64,000 nt of DNA. Origin: Chitinophagaceae bacterium BSSC1 (GTDB lineage: Bacteria; Bacteroidota; Bacteroidia; Chitinophagales; Chitinophagaceae). This document shows, piece by piece, positions 37,032-44,917 of this stretch (position 1 is the first letter of the stretch; every line of letters starts with the position of its first letter). The translations under genes were made by a program, and so were the position numbers. Below the pieces are notes generated by a model. It was not told where the DNA came from. It saw only the letters and a program-made list of their open reading frames with translations, and searched no databases. The stretch is taken from positions 1,426,001 to 1,490,000 of the forward strand of contig NKJC01000001.1 in assembly GCA_002256435.1 (NCBI GenBank), given 5' to 3'.

Positions 37032-37589
37032 ATGAAAATACATAAGCTGATAATTCTCATAATAATTCATTTTTTCCTCTTTAGTTCGAAATTGACTGCA
37101 CAAACAGAAAAATTTAGCAACTACAAAGACACCATACATAAATTTTCTTTTGATATTCCTATCTACTGGGCAATTAAATACAGCAAAGAACAAGAAGGAG
37201 TTATTTGCATTCCGACAACTAAGGTTCAAAAAAATATTTACAGTAATTGTTTCGAAGGCATAGTATTCAGAATAGAATTTTTAAACTATGGTTTGGACTC
37301 GCTCCTCAAAGAGCAATATGACAAAGAGGGAGACAACTATATTACAAGTGACAGAGTAAGCCATAGTGTACCTGTTAAGTTCATTAAAGCAAATAATTGG
37401 ACAGGAATTCGGCACAATAATATTTGTGGTATAAGTTGCAATGACGATGGTTTCCATGCTGCCGCTGGAGAATGTCAATTTCTTTATTTCTCAAATGGTA
37501 AGACAACCATAGGTATTCAAACAAATGGACGTTCATTTGAAGAAAAAATCTTGGAAAGAATAATTTCAAGCTTTAAGTTTATAAATTAA
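37032..37589 (+). CDS. cassette 20: secreted protein of unknown function
   Basis: A 185-residue exported protein with a signal peptide ending SKLTAQ (residue 24). The mature domain begins YKDTIHKFSFDIPIYWAIKYS, a pattern seen in PsbP/Mog1-like secreted domains where a Pro-x-x-Trp follows a beta strand; the similarity is weak. Four Cys (VICIPTT, SNCFEG, NICGISCNDD) may form disulfides. A TTAATTTG box, 7 of 8 to the -7 consensus, ends 4 bp before the ATG. Confidence 0.6.
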   Translation: MKIHKLIILIIIHFFLFSSKLTAQTEKFSNYKDTIHKFSFDIPIYWAIKYSKEQEGVICIPTTKVQKNIYSNCFEGIVFRIEFLNYGLDSLLKEQYDKEGDNYITSDRVSHSVPVKFIKANNWTGIRHNNICGISCNDDGFHAAAGECQFLYFSNGKTTIGIQTNGRSFEEKILERIISSFKFIN

Positions 37590-37599
37590 ATTACCACGA

Positions 37600-37796
37600 A
37601 CGCACAACAGTGCATTGTAGCAATTGGTGCTCCAGTAAATGTCCTCAGCCCAATACTAATCCAATCAGTAGTTCCAAGCTGTTCAGTTTATTTCCAGGCA
37701 GCAGTATATATTCCAATCTTTTGTAACTTTATTCAGCTCCAGTCCCAGCAGTAGTAAAACCATTACCCAACTGCTTCAATGCGTGGGGCGTTGTGC
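37600..37796 (+). repeat. attC20 (family A)
   Basis: R'' ACGCACAAC mirrors the cassette 20 start GTTGTGCGT. R' GTTGTGC at 37790. Confidence 0.88.
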
Positions 37797-37840
37797 GAAA
37801 GACCTAAAACATCTCCCAAAAGGGCTAATTTTAAAATTCT

Positions 37841-37848
37841 TATATTTG
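37841..37848 (+). promoter_or_regulatory. candidate -7 box of cassette 21
   Basis: TATATTTG is a full TAnnTTTG match ending 4 bp before the ATG of the antitoxin gene. No convincing -33 TTG is seen at 17-23 bp. If used, transcription would start at or near the start codon. Confidence 0.45.
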
Positions 37849-37852
37849 ATTT

Positions 37853-38080
37853 ATGAAAACCCTTACTCTTAACCTTCCTGATAGCTTAGATTTAGACAAT
37901 TCTGATCTTTCTATGCTCATAGCCACAAAGCTTTATGAGCAAGGTAAACTTTCATTGGGTCAAGCAGCTGAATTGGCGGGGTTAACTAAACGAACTTTCG
38001 CTGAACTTTTAGCAAAATACGAAGTATCTATTTTCAATTCCCCTGCTTCTGATCTTGCAAAGGATGTTGCAAATGCCTAA
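37853..38080 (+). CDS. cassette 21, gene 1: UPF0175 family antitoxin
   Basis: A 75-residue protein of the UPF0175 family: N-terminal strand LTLNLPDSL, then a helix (SMLIATKLYEQGKLSLGQAAELAGLTKRTFAELLAKYEVSI compressed here as SLGQAAELAGL / TFAELL), a helix-turn-helix-like segment. These are partners of PIN/DUF3368 toxins and probably bind the operon promoter. The gene overlaps the toxin by 8 bp (ATGCCTAA), a coupling typical of such modules. Confidence 0.85.
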   Translation: MKTLTLNLPDSLDLDNSDLSMLIATKLYEQGKLSLGQAAELAGLTKRTFAELLAKYEVSIFNSPASDLAKDVANA

Positions 38081-38528
38081 AACAATTATTTCCGATACTA
38101 GCTGTTTTATTGTTCTATCAAATATTGGAGAACTGAATCTCTTACAAAAAGTATATGGGCAAATAATTACTACGATTGAAATTGCAACCGAGTTCGGAGA
38201 TCAATTACCAGATTGGGTTTCAATTCATCAAGTTACTGATAAGTATAGGCAACAATTATTAGAAATGCAAATTGATAAAGGCGAATCTAGTGCAATAGCT
38301 TTAGCATTAGAAACACCTGACTGTACCATTATACTAGACGATTATAAAGCAAGGAAAATTGCAGATCAATTGGGTTTACATTTTACTGGAACAATTGGCG
38401 TAATTGTAAAAGCGAAATTAAAAGGTGTCATACCTAGTATTAAACCAATCCTATCAAAAATTAAAACAACTGATTTCAGGCTCTACTCAGAATTAGAATT
38501 ATTGGCTTTAAAAGAAGCCGGTGAATAG
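38073..38528 (+). CDS. cassette 21, gene 2: PIN-like DUF3368 toxin
   Basis: A 151-residue PIN-domain protein. The ATG at 38073, overlapping the antitoxin stop, is preferred to an earlier TTG at 38055. Acidic residues of the metal site are visible: Asp in IISDTSCFIVL, Glu in EIATEFGD, Glu in DKGESSAIALAL, and Asp in TIILDDYKARKIA, followed by GTIGVIVKAK, all characteristic of DUF3368. Predicted to be an Mg-dependent RNase neutralised by the UPF0175 partner. Confidence 0.87.
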   Translation: MPKTIISDTSCFIVLSNIGELNLLQKVYGQIITTIEIATEFGDQLPDWVSIHQVTDKYRQQLLEMQIDKGESSAIALALETPDCTIILDDYKARKIADQLGLHFTGTIGVIVKAKLKGVIPSIKPILSKIKTTDFRLYSELELLALKEAGE

Positions 38529-38541
38529 CTAAATCAAATCC

Positions 38542-38739
38542 TTCGCACAACAGAGCATTGTAGCAATTGGTACTGCAGTACAGGCTCTCAGCCCATTACA
38601 AATCCAAACACTAGTTCCAAGCCGTTCAGTTTATTTCCAAGTAGCAATACATATTCTAATCTTTTGTAACTTTATTCAGCTCGAGTCCCAGCAGTAGTAA
38701 AACCATTACCGAACTGCTTCAATGCGTGGGGCGTTGGCT
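38542..38739 (+). repeat. attC21 (family A)
   Basis: R'' TTCGCACAAC mirrors the cassette 21 start GTTGTGCGAA over ten bases. The left arm reads GAGCATTG where other copies have GTGCATTG. R' GTTGGCT at 38733. Confidence 0.87.
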
Positions 38740-38807
38740 GCCATATCGCAAGACCATTCGAATTGTTACATTTTGACTTTATATACGTCTAATCGACAAA
38801 CTGATTT

Positions 38808-40301
38808 ATGAGACCAAAATTCATTTTAATATTCTTTCTTTTCCTAAATCAAATCCACGCACAGCAGACAAATGAACAAGACACAATCAGACAGAATTAT
38901 TTGGCAGAGTTAAAAATAATTGGAAAGACATTTACTGATGACTTTTATCCCAATTATGCTAAGACTTATTCCTTACCAGAAAAATTATTTATTGCAAAAA
39001 TAGATTCTGTTAGAAAAAATTTTAATGCTGTTCTAAATAGCTACGAGAGTAAGCTCAACATTAAATATATTCAGGAACAACAAACAGAAATCAAATATTA
39101 CTTTGACAAATTGCTCATAGAATATCCTCTAAACCATGACACTTATCTTGGCAAGACTTCGCAAACTCTTTCAACAATTCCTCAAAAACTTAATAGTAAT
39201 ATTGCAGACTTCAATAAAGTTGAATTACTGACCAATTCGGATTTTACGAATTACGTAAAAGCTTTTCTGTCGTATCAAATTAATCTTGAACTTAAAAAAA
39301 CGAGTTATAGAAACATTGACAACCAACAACTCAACGCAGTTTGGAAACTGATACCTAAATTCATTTCAAATCCAACATGTAAATCATTTTGGAAATGCGA
39401 TTATCTTTATAACCATATTGACAATAACGGGATTAAAAATATTGAAACCATTTACGCCAATTTTAAATCGACTTGCAATGACACGGCAAATCTCAACAAA
39501 GTAAATTCAATATATTCCGAAGATTCAATCGGCAGAAAGGGGCATTTGATAAAAGCATATAAAACTGTTGGCTCTTTTAAATTAGACATTCATATGTTTT
39601 TACCTGATAGCTTAATGAATGGTAATAAAAGACCTGTAATTGTATATTTTCATGGTGGAAGTTGGTCGGAAGGAAAACCAGATTGGTTTTTTTATGCTTG
39701 CGAAAACTATGCAAAAAAAGGTTGGGTGGCTTGTGCAGTTGAATATAGAACTTACGGCAAACAAGGAACATTGCCATTTGATGCAGTAATGGATGCAAAA
39801 TCAGCAATACGTTGGTTAAGACAACACTCAACCGAATATAATATTGACACCAATAAAATTGTTGCATCAGGTAATTCAGCAGGTGGACACTTGATTTTAT
39901 GTGCGACTTTGGCTGACAAATGGAATGAGAAAACCGATGATTTAAAATTTAGTTCAGTTCCCAATGTCTTAATGGTTAATTCAGGCGTTTATGATTTGAC
40001 AGACCAAAACACAGCATGGATAAGAAAAGATTTAAAAGATAAAAATCTTGTGAAAGAAATATCGCCTGACTATCTTTTCAAAAATAATTTTCCACCAACA
40101 TTAATTATTCATGGCACAGACGACCAAAATGTTCCATATTCAACTGCCCAAAAATTTGTAACAAGACTGACAAAGACAGGAAATAGTAAAATTGAATTTC
40201 ACACTTTAAAAAGTGCAGGACACTTTATTTGGTTTGACCCTAAATATTCTTCCGAAGTTTCAAGACTTAGAAATGAATTCCTGACCAAATTGGGCTACTG
40301 A
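38808..40301 (+). CDS. cassette 22: secreted alpha/beta hydrolase
   Basis: A 497-residue exported protein (signal peptide ending IHAQ, residue 19). Residues 20-255 are a helical region of unknown role; residues 265-497 are an alpha/beta hydrolase of the BD-FAE/esterase-lipase type. Seen: oxyanion-hole motif YFHGGSW, nucleophile Ser in SGNSAGGH, acid Asp in IIHGTDDQNVP and the catalytic His in SAGHFIWF. The likely reaction is ester hydrolysis in the periplasm; the substrate is unknown. Second largest cassette (about 1.8 kb). Confidence 0.85.
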   Translation: MRPKFILIFFLFLNQIHAQQTNEQDTIRQNYLAELKIIGKTFTDDFYPNYAKTYSLPEKLFIAKIDSVRKNFNAVLNSYESKLNIKYIQEQQTEIKYYFDKLLIEYPLNHDTYLGKTSQTLSTIPQKLNSNIADFNKVELLTNSDFTNYVKAFLSYQINLELKKTSYRNIDNQQLNAVWKLIPKFISNPTCKSFWKCDYLYNHIDNNGIKNIETIYANFKSTCNDTANLNKVNSIYSEDSIGRKGHLIKAYKTVGSFKLDIHMFLPDSLMNGNKRPVIVYFHGGSWSEGKPDWFFYACENYAKKGWVACAVEYRTYGKQGTLPFDAVMDAKSAIRWLRQHSTEYNIDTNKIVASGNSAGGHLILCATLADKWNEKTDDLKFSSVPNVLMVNSGVYDLTDQNTAWIRKDLKDKNLVKEISPDYLFKNNFPPTLIIHGTDDQNVPYSTAQKFVTRLTKTGNSKIEFHTLKSAGHFIWFDPKYSSEVSRLRNEFLTKLGY

Positions 40302-40314
40302 CGAGAAGAAATAC

Positions 40315-40513
40315 GGCAGGCAACATGGGGTTTTGCAATAGTTGGGCAGGACGTTCGTACAATCAGCATCGGTACAAATCCCAGCTTTGTTTCGTGCAGG
40401 ACAAGCAACATTGGGCATTAGTTCTTAACATCATTTTTATATCTTTACCCAGCGGCGTTTCCAGGCAGACAGTTGGTCAATTCCCAACCATCGCAAAGCC
40501 CTGTTCGTTATCA
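40315..40513 (+). repeat. attC22 (family D)
   Basis: R'' GGCAGGCAAC mirrors the cassette 22 start GTTGGCTGCC with one mismatch. Arms GGGGTTTTGCAATAGTTGGG and CCCAACCATCGCAAAGCCC pair. R' GTTATCA at 40507. Confidence 0.84.
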
Positions 40514-40537
40514 GTCAGCATTACCTACGACACCATT

Positions 40538-41104
40538 ATGGCAAGGAAAATAGAAAGGAAAACATTTATTGAAACCGAGCGATTTATTTTAAGAGAAATA
40601 CTTCTGACAGATATTGACGGAATGTTTGAACTTGACTCTGACCCGGACGTTCATAAATATTTAGGGAACCAACCTGTAACTGAAAAAGAGCAATTGGTCA
40701 ATGTCATAAATTTTATTAGACAGCAATACCTTGACAATGGAATTGGACGCTGGGCAATCATTGACAAAAAAACTAAGGATTTTATTGGCTGGACAGGACT
40801 AAAGTTTGTTTCTGATTTGACAAATAATCACAAGAATTATTACGACCTTGGATACAGATTGATAAAAAAATATTGGGGAAAAGGTATTGCTTCAGAAACA
40901 GCAATTGCTATGTTGAAATATGCTTTTGAGCATCTACAAGCGGAGGAAGTTTATGCAATGGCTGACTGTAATAATGATGGTTCAAATAAGGTTTTGAAAA
41001 AAGTTGGACTAAACTGTATTGAAAAATTTTACCTTGAGGGAATTGAACACAATTGGTATAAAATTGAAAGAAAAGAATACGAAAATATAAATCTGAACCG
41101 CTAA
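40538..41104 (+). CDS. cassette 23: GNAT family N-acetyltransferase
   Basis: A 188-residue acetyltransferase of the RimJ/RimL-like group. The ATG at 40538 opens the domain (FIETERFILREILLTDIDGMFEL); a longer frame from 40325 is attC22 read-through. The acetyl-CoA motif A region is DLGYRLIKKYWGKGIASETAIAML, with the pyrophosphate-binding Trp-Gly-Lys-Gly-Ile-Ala. It may acetylate an N-terminus, a small molecule or a drug; the target is not visible. The stop codon lies in the following inverse core, as in cassette 4. Confidence 0.86.
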   Translation: MARKIERKTFIETERFILREILLTDIDGMFELDSDPDVHKYLGNQPVTEKEQLVNVINFIRQQYLDNGIGRWAIIDKKTKDFIGWTGLKFVSDLTNNHKNYYDLGYRLIKKYWGKGIASETAIAMLKYAFEHLQAEEVYAMADCNNDGSNKVLKKVGLNCIEKFYLEGIEHNWYKIERKEYENINLNR

Positions 41105-41232
41105 CATCGTTTTGGCGTAATGACGGCAGACGAATAATAACCGGGCATTTGTTTTCCAATATGGCGGTATATTTTTGACCAGACTGAAGAATCACAGACT
41201 TCCAGCAATTCACTAAGCCGTAAACCAATAGC
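41097..41232 (+). repeat. attC23, degenerate terminal site (family C-like)
   Basis: Starts with an intact R'' ACCGCTAAC, but this does not mirror the cassette 23 start GTTATCAGT. The left arm (CGTTTTGGCGTAATGAC) has only a poor partner (CACTAAGCCGTAAAC), and the expected R' GTTAGC reads AATAGC at 41227. A decayed or hybrid last site. Confidence 0.6.
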
Positions 41233-41243
41233 AAATTTTTTAT

Positions 41244-42104
41244 ATGAAACAGTACCTATTTTTGAGTTTAATCTTTTTACAGTCCATATGCTTTGGGCAA
41301 ACAAAGTCAATTCCTAAAACCGATTTCAACACTTTTTTTGTATGTATTGACAGTGTTACATATAAACAGTTATATCGCAGCAAATATTTAAAAGACACTT
41401 TGTTTTTTTGTCGGGAACAACAAGAAGAAACAAATGCCGGTACATATACCGGAAAGTACTTAATTGGTGAATCAGCTACTTTAGAATTTTTCCAACCCAA
41501 AAATACTCAACAGCTTGGAGACAATTTTGGCGACTGGGGAATTGAATTTAAAACTAGAAAAATCAATATTCTTGACCAATTAATCAAGAAATCAAACTCG
41601 TTAAAAATTTCTATTGATACTTTTACGACTACAGTAACTCAAGACAGTTTACAAATCAATTGGTATAAATCAATAAGCTTAAAGAATTCAAACAATGAAC
41701 TATCAATCTTAGAATATCAATCTGATTATTTAAAAAATTTGGGGTTTACGAACAGCCAAATTAACCAGTCTATGACATTCAAACAATTCAATGGAATTTT
41801 ATCAAATGGAAAAAAATATCCTAGACAATTCTCAATGGTAACTTACATTAAGTTATATGCAGACAAAAAACTTATTGATAGATTACAAAATTTTGCGAAA
41901 CTAAATAATTGCCAAAAGATAAAAAATACATTTACCAATGGAGAAACAACTATTGAATATATAGAAGTCCAAAATTTGCCAAAATTTCCAATACAAGAGA
42001 TAGGCATTTCCTTAATGAACAACCAAATTTATCATTATGAAAAAATTAGCGAAAACCTGGAGTTAAGAATTCTAGGAAAAAAAGCCAATTTCATTTTTAA
42101 GTGA
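41244..42104 (+). CDS. secreted DUF5829-like protein
   Basis: A 286-residue exported protein with a signal peptide ending CFGQ (residue 19). The start of the mature part (DFNTFFVCIDSVTYKQLYRSKYLKD) and the later GTYTGKYLIGESATLEFFQP resemble, from memory, DUF5829 proteins, whose function is unknown. It follows the decayed attC23 by about 12 bp, as a cassette gene would, but has no attC downstream, so it may be a stranded former cassette. Confidence 0.6.
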   Translation: MKQYLFLSLIFLQSICFGQTKSIPKTDFNTFFVCIDSVTYKQLYRSKYLKDTLFFCREQQEETNAGTYTGKYLIGESATLEFFQPKNTQQLGDNFGDWGIEFKTRKINILDQLIKKSNSLKISIDTFTTTVTQDSLQINWYKSISLKNSNNELSILEYQSDYLKNLGFTNSQINQSMTFKQFNGILSNGKKYPRQFSMVTYIKLYADKKLIDRLQNFAKLNNCQKIKNTFTNGETTIEYIEVQNLPKFPIQEIGISLMNNQIYHYEKISENLELRILGKKANFIFK

Positions 42105-42252
42105 GAAAATAAGATGAAAGAAATTAGTAAATTAAACTGAAGAAAAATTGAATAAAAGACTTGGGAAAATAATATCAGACTTAAAATTAAAACCCCAGGT
42201 TTATAAGTACCACCGCCAAACTTCAAACATACCTTAACTGTAATTAAATTTT

Positions 42253-43512
42253 ATGCGGCATAAATTCCTGCTTGGACTTTTTCTAACTATAATATATAAT
42301 ATTTCATTTTCACAAACTGCCGTTGATAGTTTATTAAGTGTTGGTAACACTTACTATAAAAAGAATGATTTTGTAAAAGCTGCTCAAACATGGGAAAGAG
42401 CGGCACAAATCACAGAAAACAAATTAGCAAGGAATACAAACTACTCTTATGCAGCATTTGCCTATGCCAGTGCTAAGGATAGTTCAAATAGTTTTAAGTG
42501 TCTAGACATTGCAATTACACAATTAGGGTTTAACGATTTACCTGCTTTGAATAGTGAAGATGCATTTTTATTTATGAAAGAAAGTAGCAGGTGGAAAAAT
42601 TTATTAAATTCCATAAAACCAGTTTACACTAAAAATCCTAAAGCAGTTAATGTTATTGACAAAGACGTTCTTAATTTTTGGAAAGCTTATGATATAGTGC
42701 AGTCAAACCCGTCAATGGCTGAAAAAATTTATATGGAAACCTATATAAATAATGGAACAATGGCTTTGCAGTTTTACTATTTGAATAAAATTGACAACAT
42801 TAAAAATTTTGTTTACATCCATAACCTTAAAAAAAAATACTATAATTCAATAAGAACAAATACTTTAAAAGCTGCTACTCTAAAATCTACATTTCAAAAA
42901 TCATTTATCAATCTCAAAAACCTATACCCAGAAGCAATTTTCCCTCCTATTTATTTTGTTGTAGGAAAATTGAATTCAGCAGGAACTATTTCAAGTGAAG
43001 GTTTGATACTTGGAATTGACCAAGCTTGTATGTCGCCTACTGCAGATACCACTGAACTAAATGCTTGGGAGAAAAAAAACATAAGCACTTTTAAGAACTT
43101 GCCTTATACGGTAGCCCACGAACTTATTCATTTCGAACAAAGCGGAATGGCATCTGACACTACATTATTAGCAGCAGCATTAAAAGAAGGTATGGCAGAC
43201 TTTATTGGAGAATTAATTTCAGGCAAAACAGCTAATGAAAGACTTAAGATTTTTGTAAAAGGAAAGGAAAAATCAATTTGGACAGACTTTAAAAAAGAAA
43301 TGTATTTAGCCAGAGCTTATAATTGGATAGCCAATAGTGAACAAGAAACAGCCAACAAACCAGCTGACCTGGGCTATTGGGTAGGGTATCAAATTTGTAA
43401 GTCCTATTATGATCAAGCAACGGACAAGAAAAAAGCCATTTATGAAATGTTGCATATTCAAGACTATAAAAAATTTCTTGAGGAAAGTAAGTTGGACGAA
43501 AAGTTTCAATAG
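42253..43512 (+). CDS. secreted protein with TPR-like region and HExxH protease domain
   Basis: A 419-residue exported protein (signal peptide ending SFSQ). Residues 25-120 look TPR-like (LLSVGNTYYKKNDFVKAAQTWERAA). The C-terminal half resembles DUF2268-type/GldB-related predicted zinc proteases: VAHELIHFEQ gives His-Glu-x-x-His, and ALKEGMADFIGEL supplies the downstream Glu ligand. Activity is inferred from the motif. No attC site on either side. Confidence 0.7.
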   Translation: MRHKFLLGLFLTIIYNISFSQTAVDSLLSVGNTYYKKNDFVKAAQTWERAAQITENKLARNTNYSYAAFAYASAKDSSNSFKCLDIAITQLGFNDLPALNSEDAFLFMKESSRWKNLLNSIKPVYTKNPKAVNVIDKDVLNFWKAYDIVQSNPSMAEKIYMETYINNGTMALQFYYLNKIDNIKNFVYIHNLKKKYYNSIRTNTLKAATLKSTFQKSFINLKNLYPEAIFPPIYFVVGKLNSAGTISSEGLILGIDQACMSPTADTTELNAWEKKNISTFKNLPYTVAHELIHFEQSGMASDTTLLAAALKEGMADFIGELISGKTANERLKIFVKGKEKSIWTDFKKEMYLARAYNWIANSEQETANKPADLGYWVGYQICKSYYDQATDKKKAIYEMLHIQDYKKFLEESKLDEKFQ

Positions 43513-43643
43513 TGCTTTTGTATCTTTAAATCAACGGCAATTAACCCGGTTCTTCAGAAGATCAGCAACCAACTGCTTTTAGCCCAGACTGTTTTGCCAT
43601 ACAATAGGACCTTTAAATTCCAACCTAGTAAAATAAGAAACTG

Positions 43644-44852
43644 ATGCTTTTTTCGTTTAGTTTGAAAAGTTCCATTTTACTCATTTTCTTTTTACATGGA
43701 ATTGTTTTTTCAACACTGCTACTTATTAAGGGGTTGCAAACTAAAAATAAATCAAGTCTCTGGCTCAGTTTATTTACCATTTTGTGCTCCTTATATATTG
43801 CCCCTTTCATGTTTGGATTTGCAGGATGGTATTCTCAACAGCCGTATAGAAATATTCTTTTTTATCTTCCCTTTCAACAATTATTTCTAATACCACCTGT
43901 ATTGTATTTCTATTTCAAAACCTTGCTTGACAAGTCTTTTCGGTTTTCTCCAAAAGAGTACATTCATTTTATTCCAGCAACAATCTATCTCATTTACTCA
44001 ATTCTTATTTTTATTACTGATAAAGTCATTTTGAATAAAGACTATTTTTATGCAGACGGTGAAGACAAAGATTTTTCATCTTGGTATCAGATAGCTGGAC
44101 TATTCTCATTAATTTATTATCTGATTCAAAGTCTCAAAACTTACTATCAATATAAAACAATCACTTATAATGTACTGAGTTTTGCTGACTCAATAATGTT
44201 CAAGTGGGCTAAAAGATTTCTAATAGCATTTTTGATTCTGATATCTATTCGTGTACTCTTTTTTATTGTCAACCCTGAGTGGGATGAATTTGGGAGAAAG
44301 TTTTGGTATTATGTTTGTTTTTCAATTCTCTTCTATTACATGTCAATAAGCGGCTATACAAATTCAATAGTATCACTCACCTCTTTTAAAGATTCCCCGG
44401 TAAATTCAGATAAAGCGATAAAATTTGAATTACCCAATAATATTGAAACAGCGGATCCTTTAACAAGTTCTAATAACCAAAAGCTAGAAGAGTACGAAAT
44501 ACCAGACTTGGATACATGGAAAGGAAAAATAGAAAATCTGATGGTGGTTGATAAAATGTATGAGAATCCAGAACTTGTAATATCAGACTTAGGCAACTTA
44601 TTAGGAACACATTCCAAAAAAATCTCACAGGTTATTAATCAGGGCTTCAATATGAACTTTAATGATTTTGTCAACCATCATAGAATTACAGCCGTATTAC
44701 AAAAAATTGAAAAAGGAGAACACTCTGTACAAACATTACTTAGTCTTGCATATGAATGTGGTTTTAACTCCAAATCTACCTTCAATAGGGCTTTTAAAAG
44801 AGCTACATCATTAAATCCTAGAGAGTATATTGAAAAAAACCTTCCAAAATAG
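43644..44852 (+). CDS. AraC-family transcriptional regulator with membrane-bound N-terminus
   Basis: A 402-residue protein with about seven N-terminal membrane helices (residues 8-235) and a C-terminal AraC-type double helix-turn-helix of about 100 residues (NLLGTHSKKISQVINQGFNMNFNDFVNHHRI ... LLSLAYECGFNSKSTFNRAFKRATSLNPREYI, which is the conserved second HTH). This membrane-sensor AraC design is common in Bacteroidota. The signal is unknown. It precedes a serine hydrolase gene by 65 bp on the same strand, a candidate target or cotranscribed partner. Confidence 0.85.
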   Translation: MLFSFSLKSSILLIFFLHGIVFSTLLLIKGLQTKNKSSLWLSLFTILCSLYIAPFMFGFAGWYSQQPYRNILFYLPFQQLFLIPPVLYFYFKTLLDKSFRFSPKEYIHFIPATIYLIYSILIFITDKVILNKDYFYADGEDKDFSSWYQIAGLFSLIYYLIQSLKTYYQYKTITYNVLSFADSIMFKWAKRFLIAFLILISIRVLFFIVNPEWDEFGRKFWYYVCFSILFYYMSISGYTNSIVSLTSFKDSPVNSDKAIKFELPNNIETADPLTSSNNQKLEEYEIPDLDTWKGKIENLMVVDKMYENPELVISDLGNLLGTHSKKISQVINQGFNMNFNDFVNHHRITAVLQKIEKGEHSVQTLLSLAYECGFNSKSTFNRAFKRATSLNPREYIEKNLPK

Positions 44853-44917
44853 GTGTCAAATCAGGATTTAAAGCGAATCAACGTTTGCAAAATTGAAAAT
44901 TTGCAAAAAATAGAGCA

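Larger units (their letters stand above)
19410..41232 (+). mobile_element. integron-type gene cassette array, 23 cassettes
   Basis: Twenty-three units of 0.35-1.8 kb follow one another head to tail, each with one gene (three have two) and a downstream attC-like palindrome. Every unit starts at the TT of a GTT core and ends with the reverse complement of its own start (for example GTTGTAGGCA ... TGCCTACAAC for cassette 12), whereas neighbouring units have different cores; cassette 22 has one mismatch and cassette 23 does not match. Inner arms of each site pair over 15-20 bp. Genes are all on the + strand and look clearly AT-richer than the flanking chromosome. This matches the known anatomy of integron cassettes (core R', inverse core R'', arms L''/L'). 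No full-length integrase is seen, so formally it resembles an array lacking an intact integron integrase. Confidence 0.88.

Noticed and set aside
26161..38739. Non-autonomous transposon (MITE) or REP family in place of attC
   Set aside because: No target-site duplications, always between genes in the same orientation, and the outer bases covary with the start of the same unit, which transposons do not explain.
40325..40537. N-terminal extension of the GNAT protein
   Set aside because: The frame lies wholly in attC22; the acetyltransferase domain starts at the ATG at 40538.
19410..41232. CRISPR array
   Set aside because: The repeats are 135-205 bp palindromes separated by whole genes of varied length, not short repeats with uniform spacers; no cas genes.
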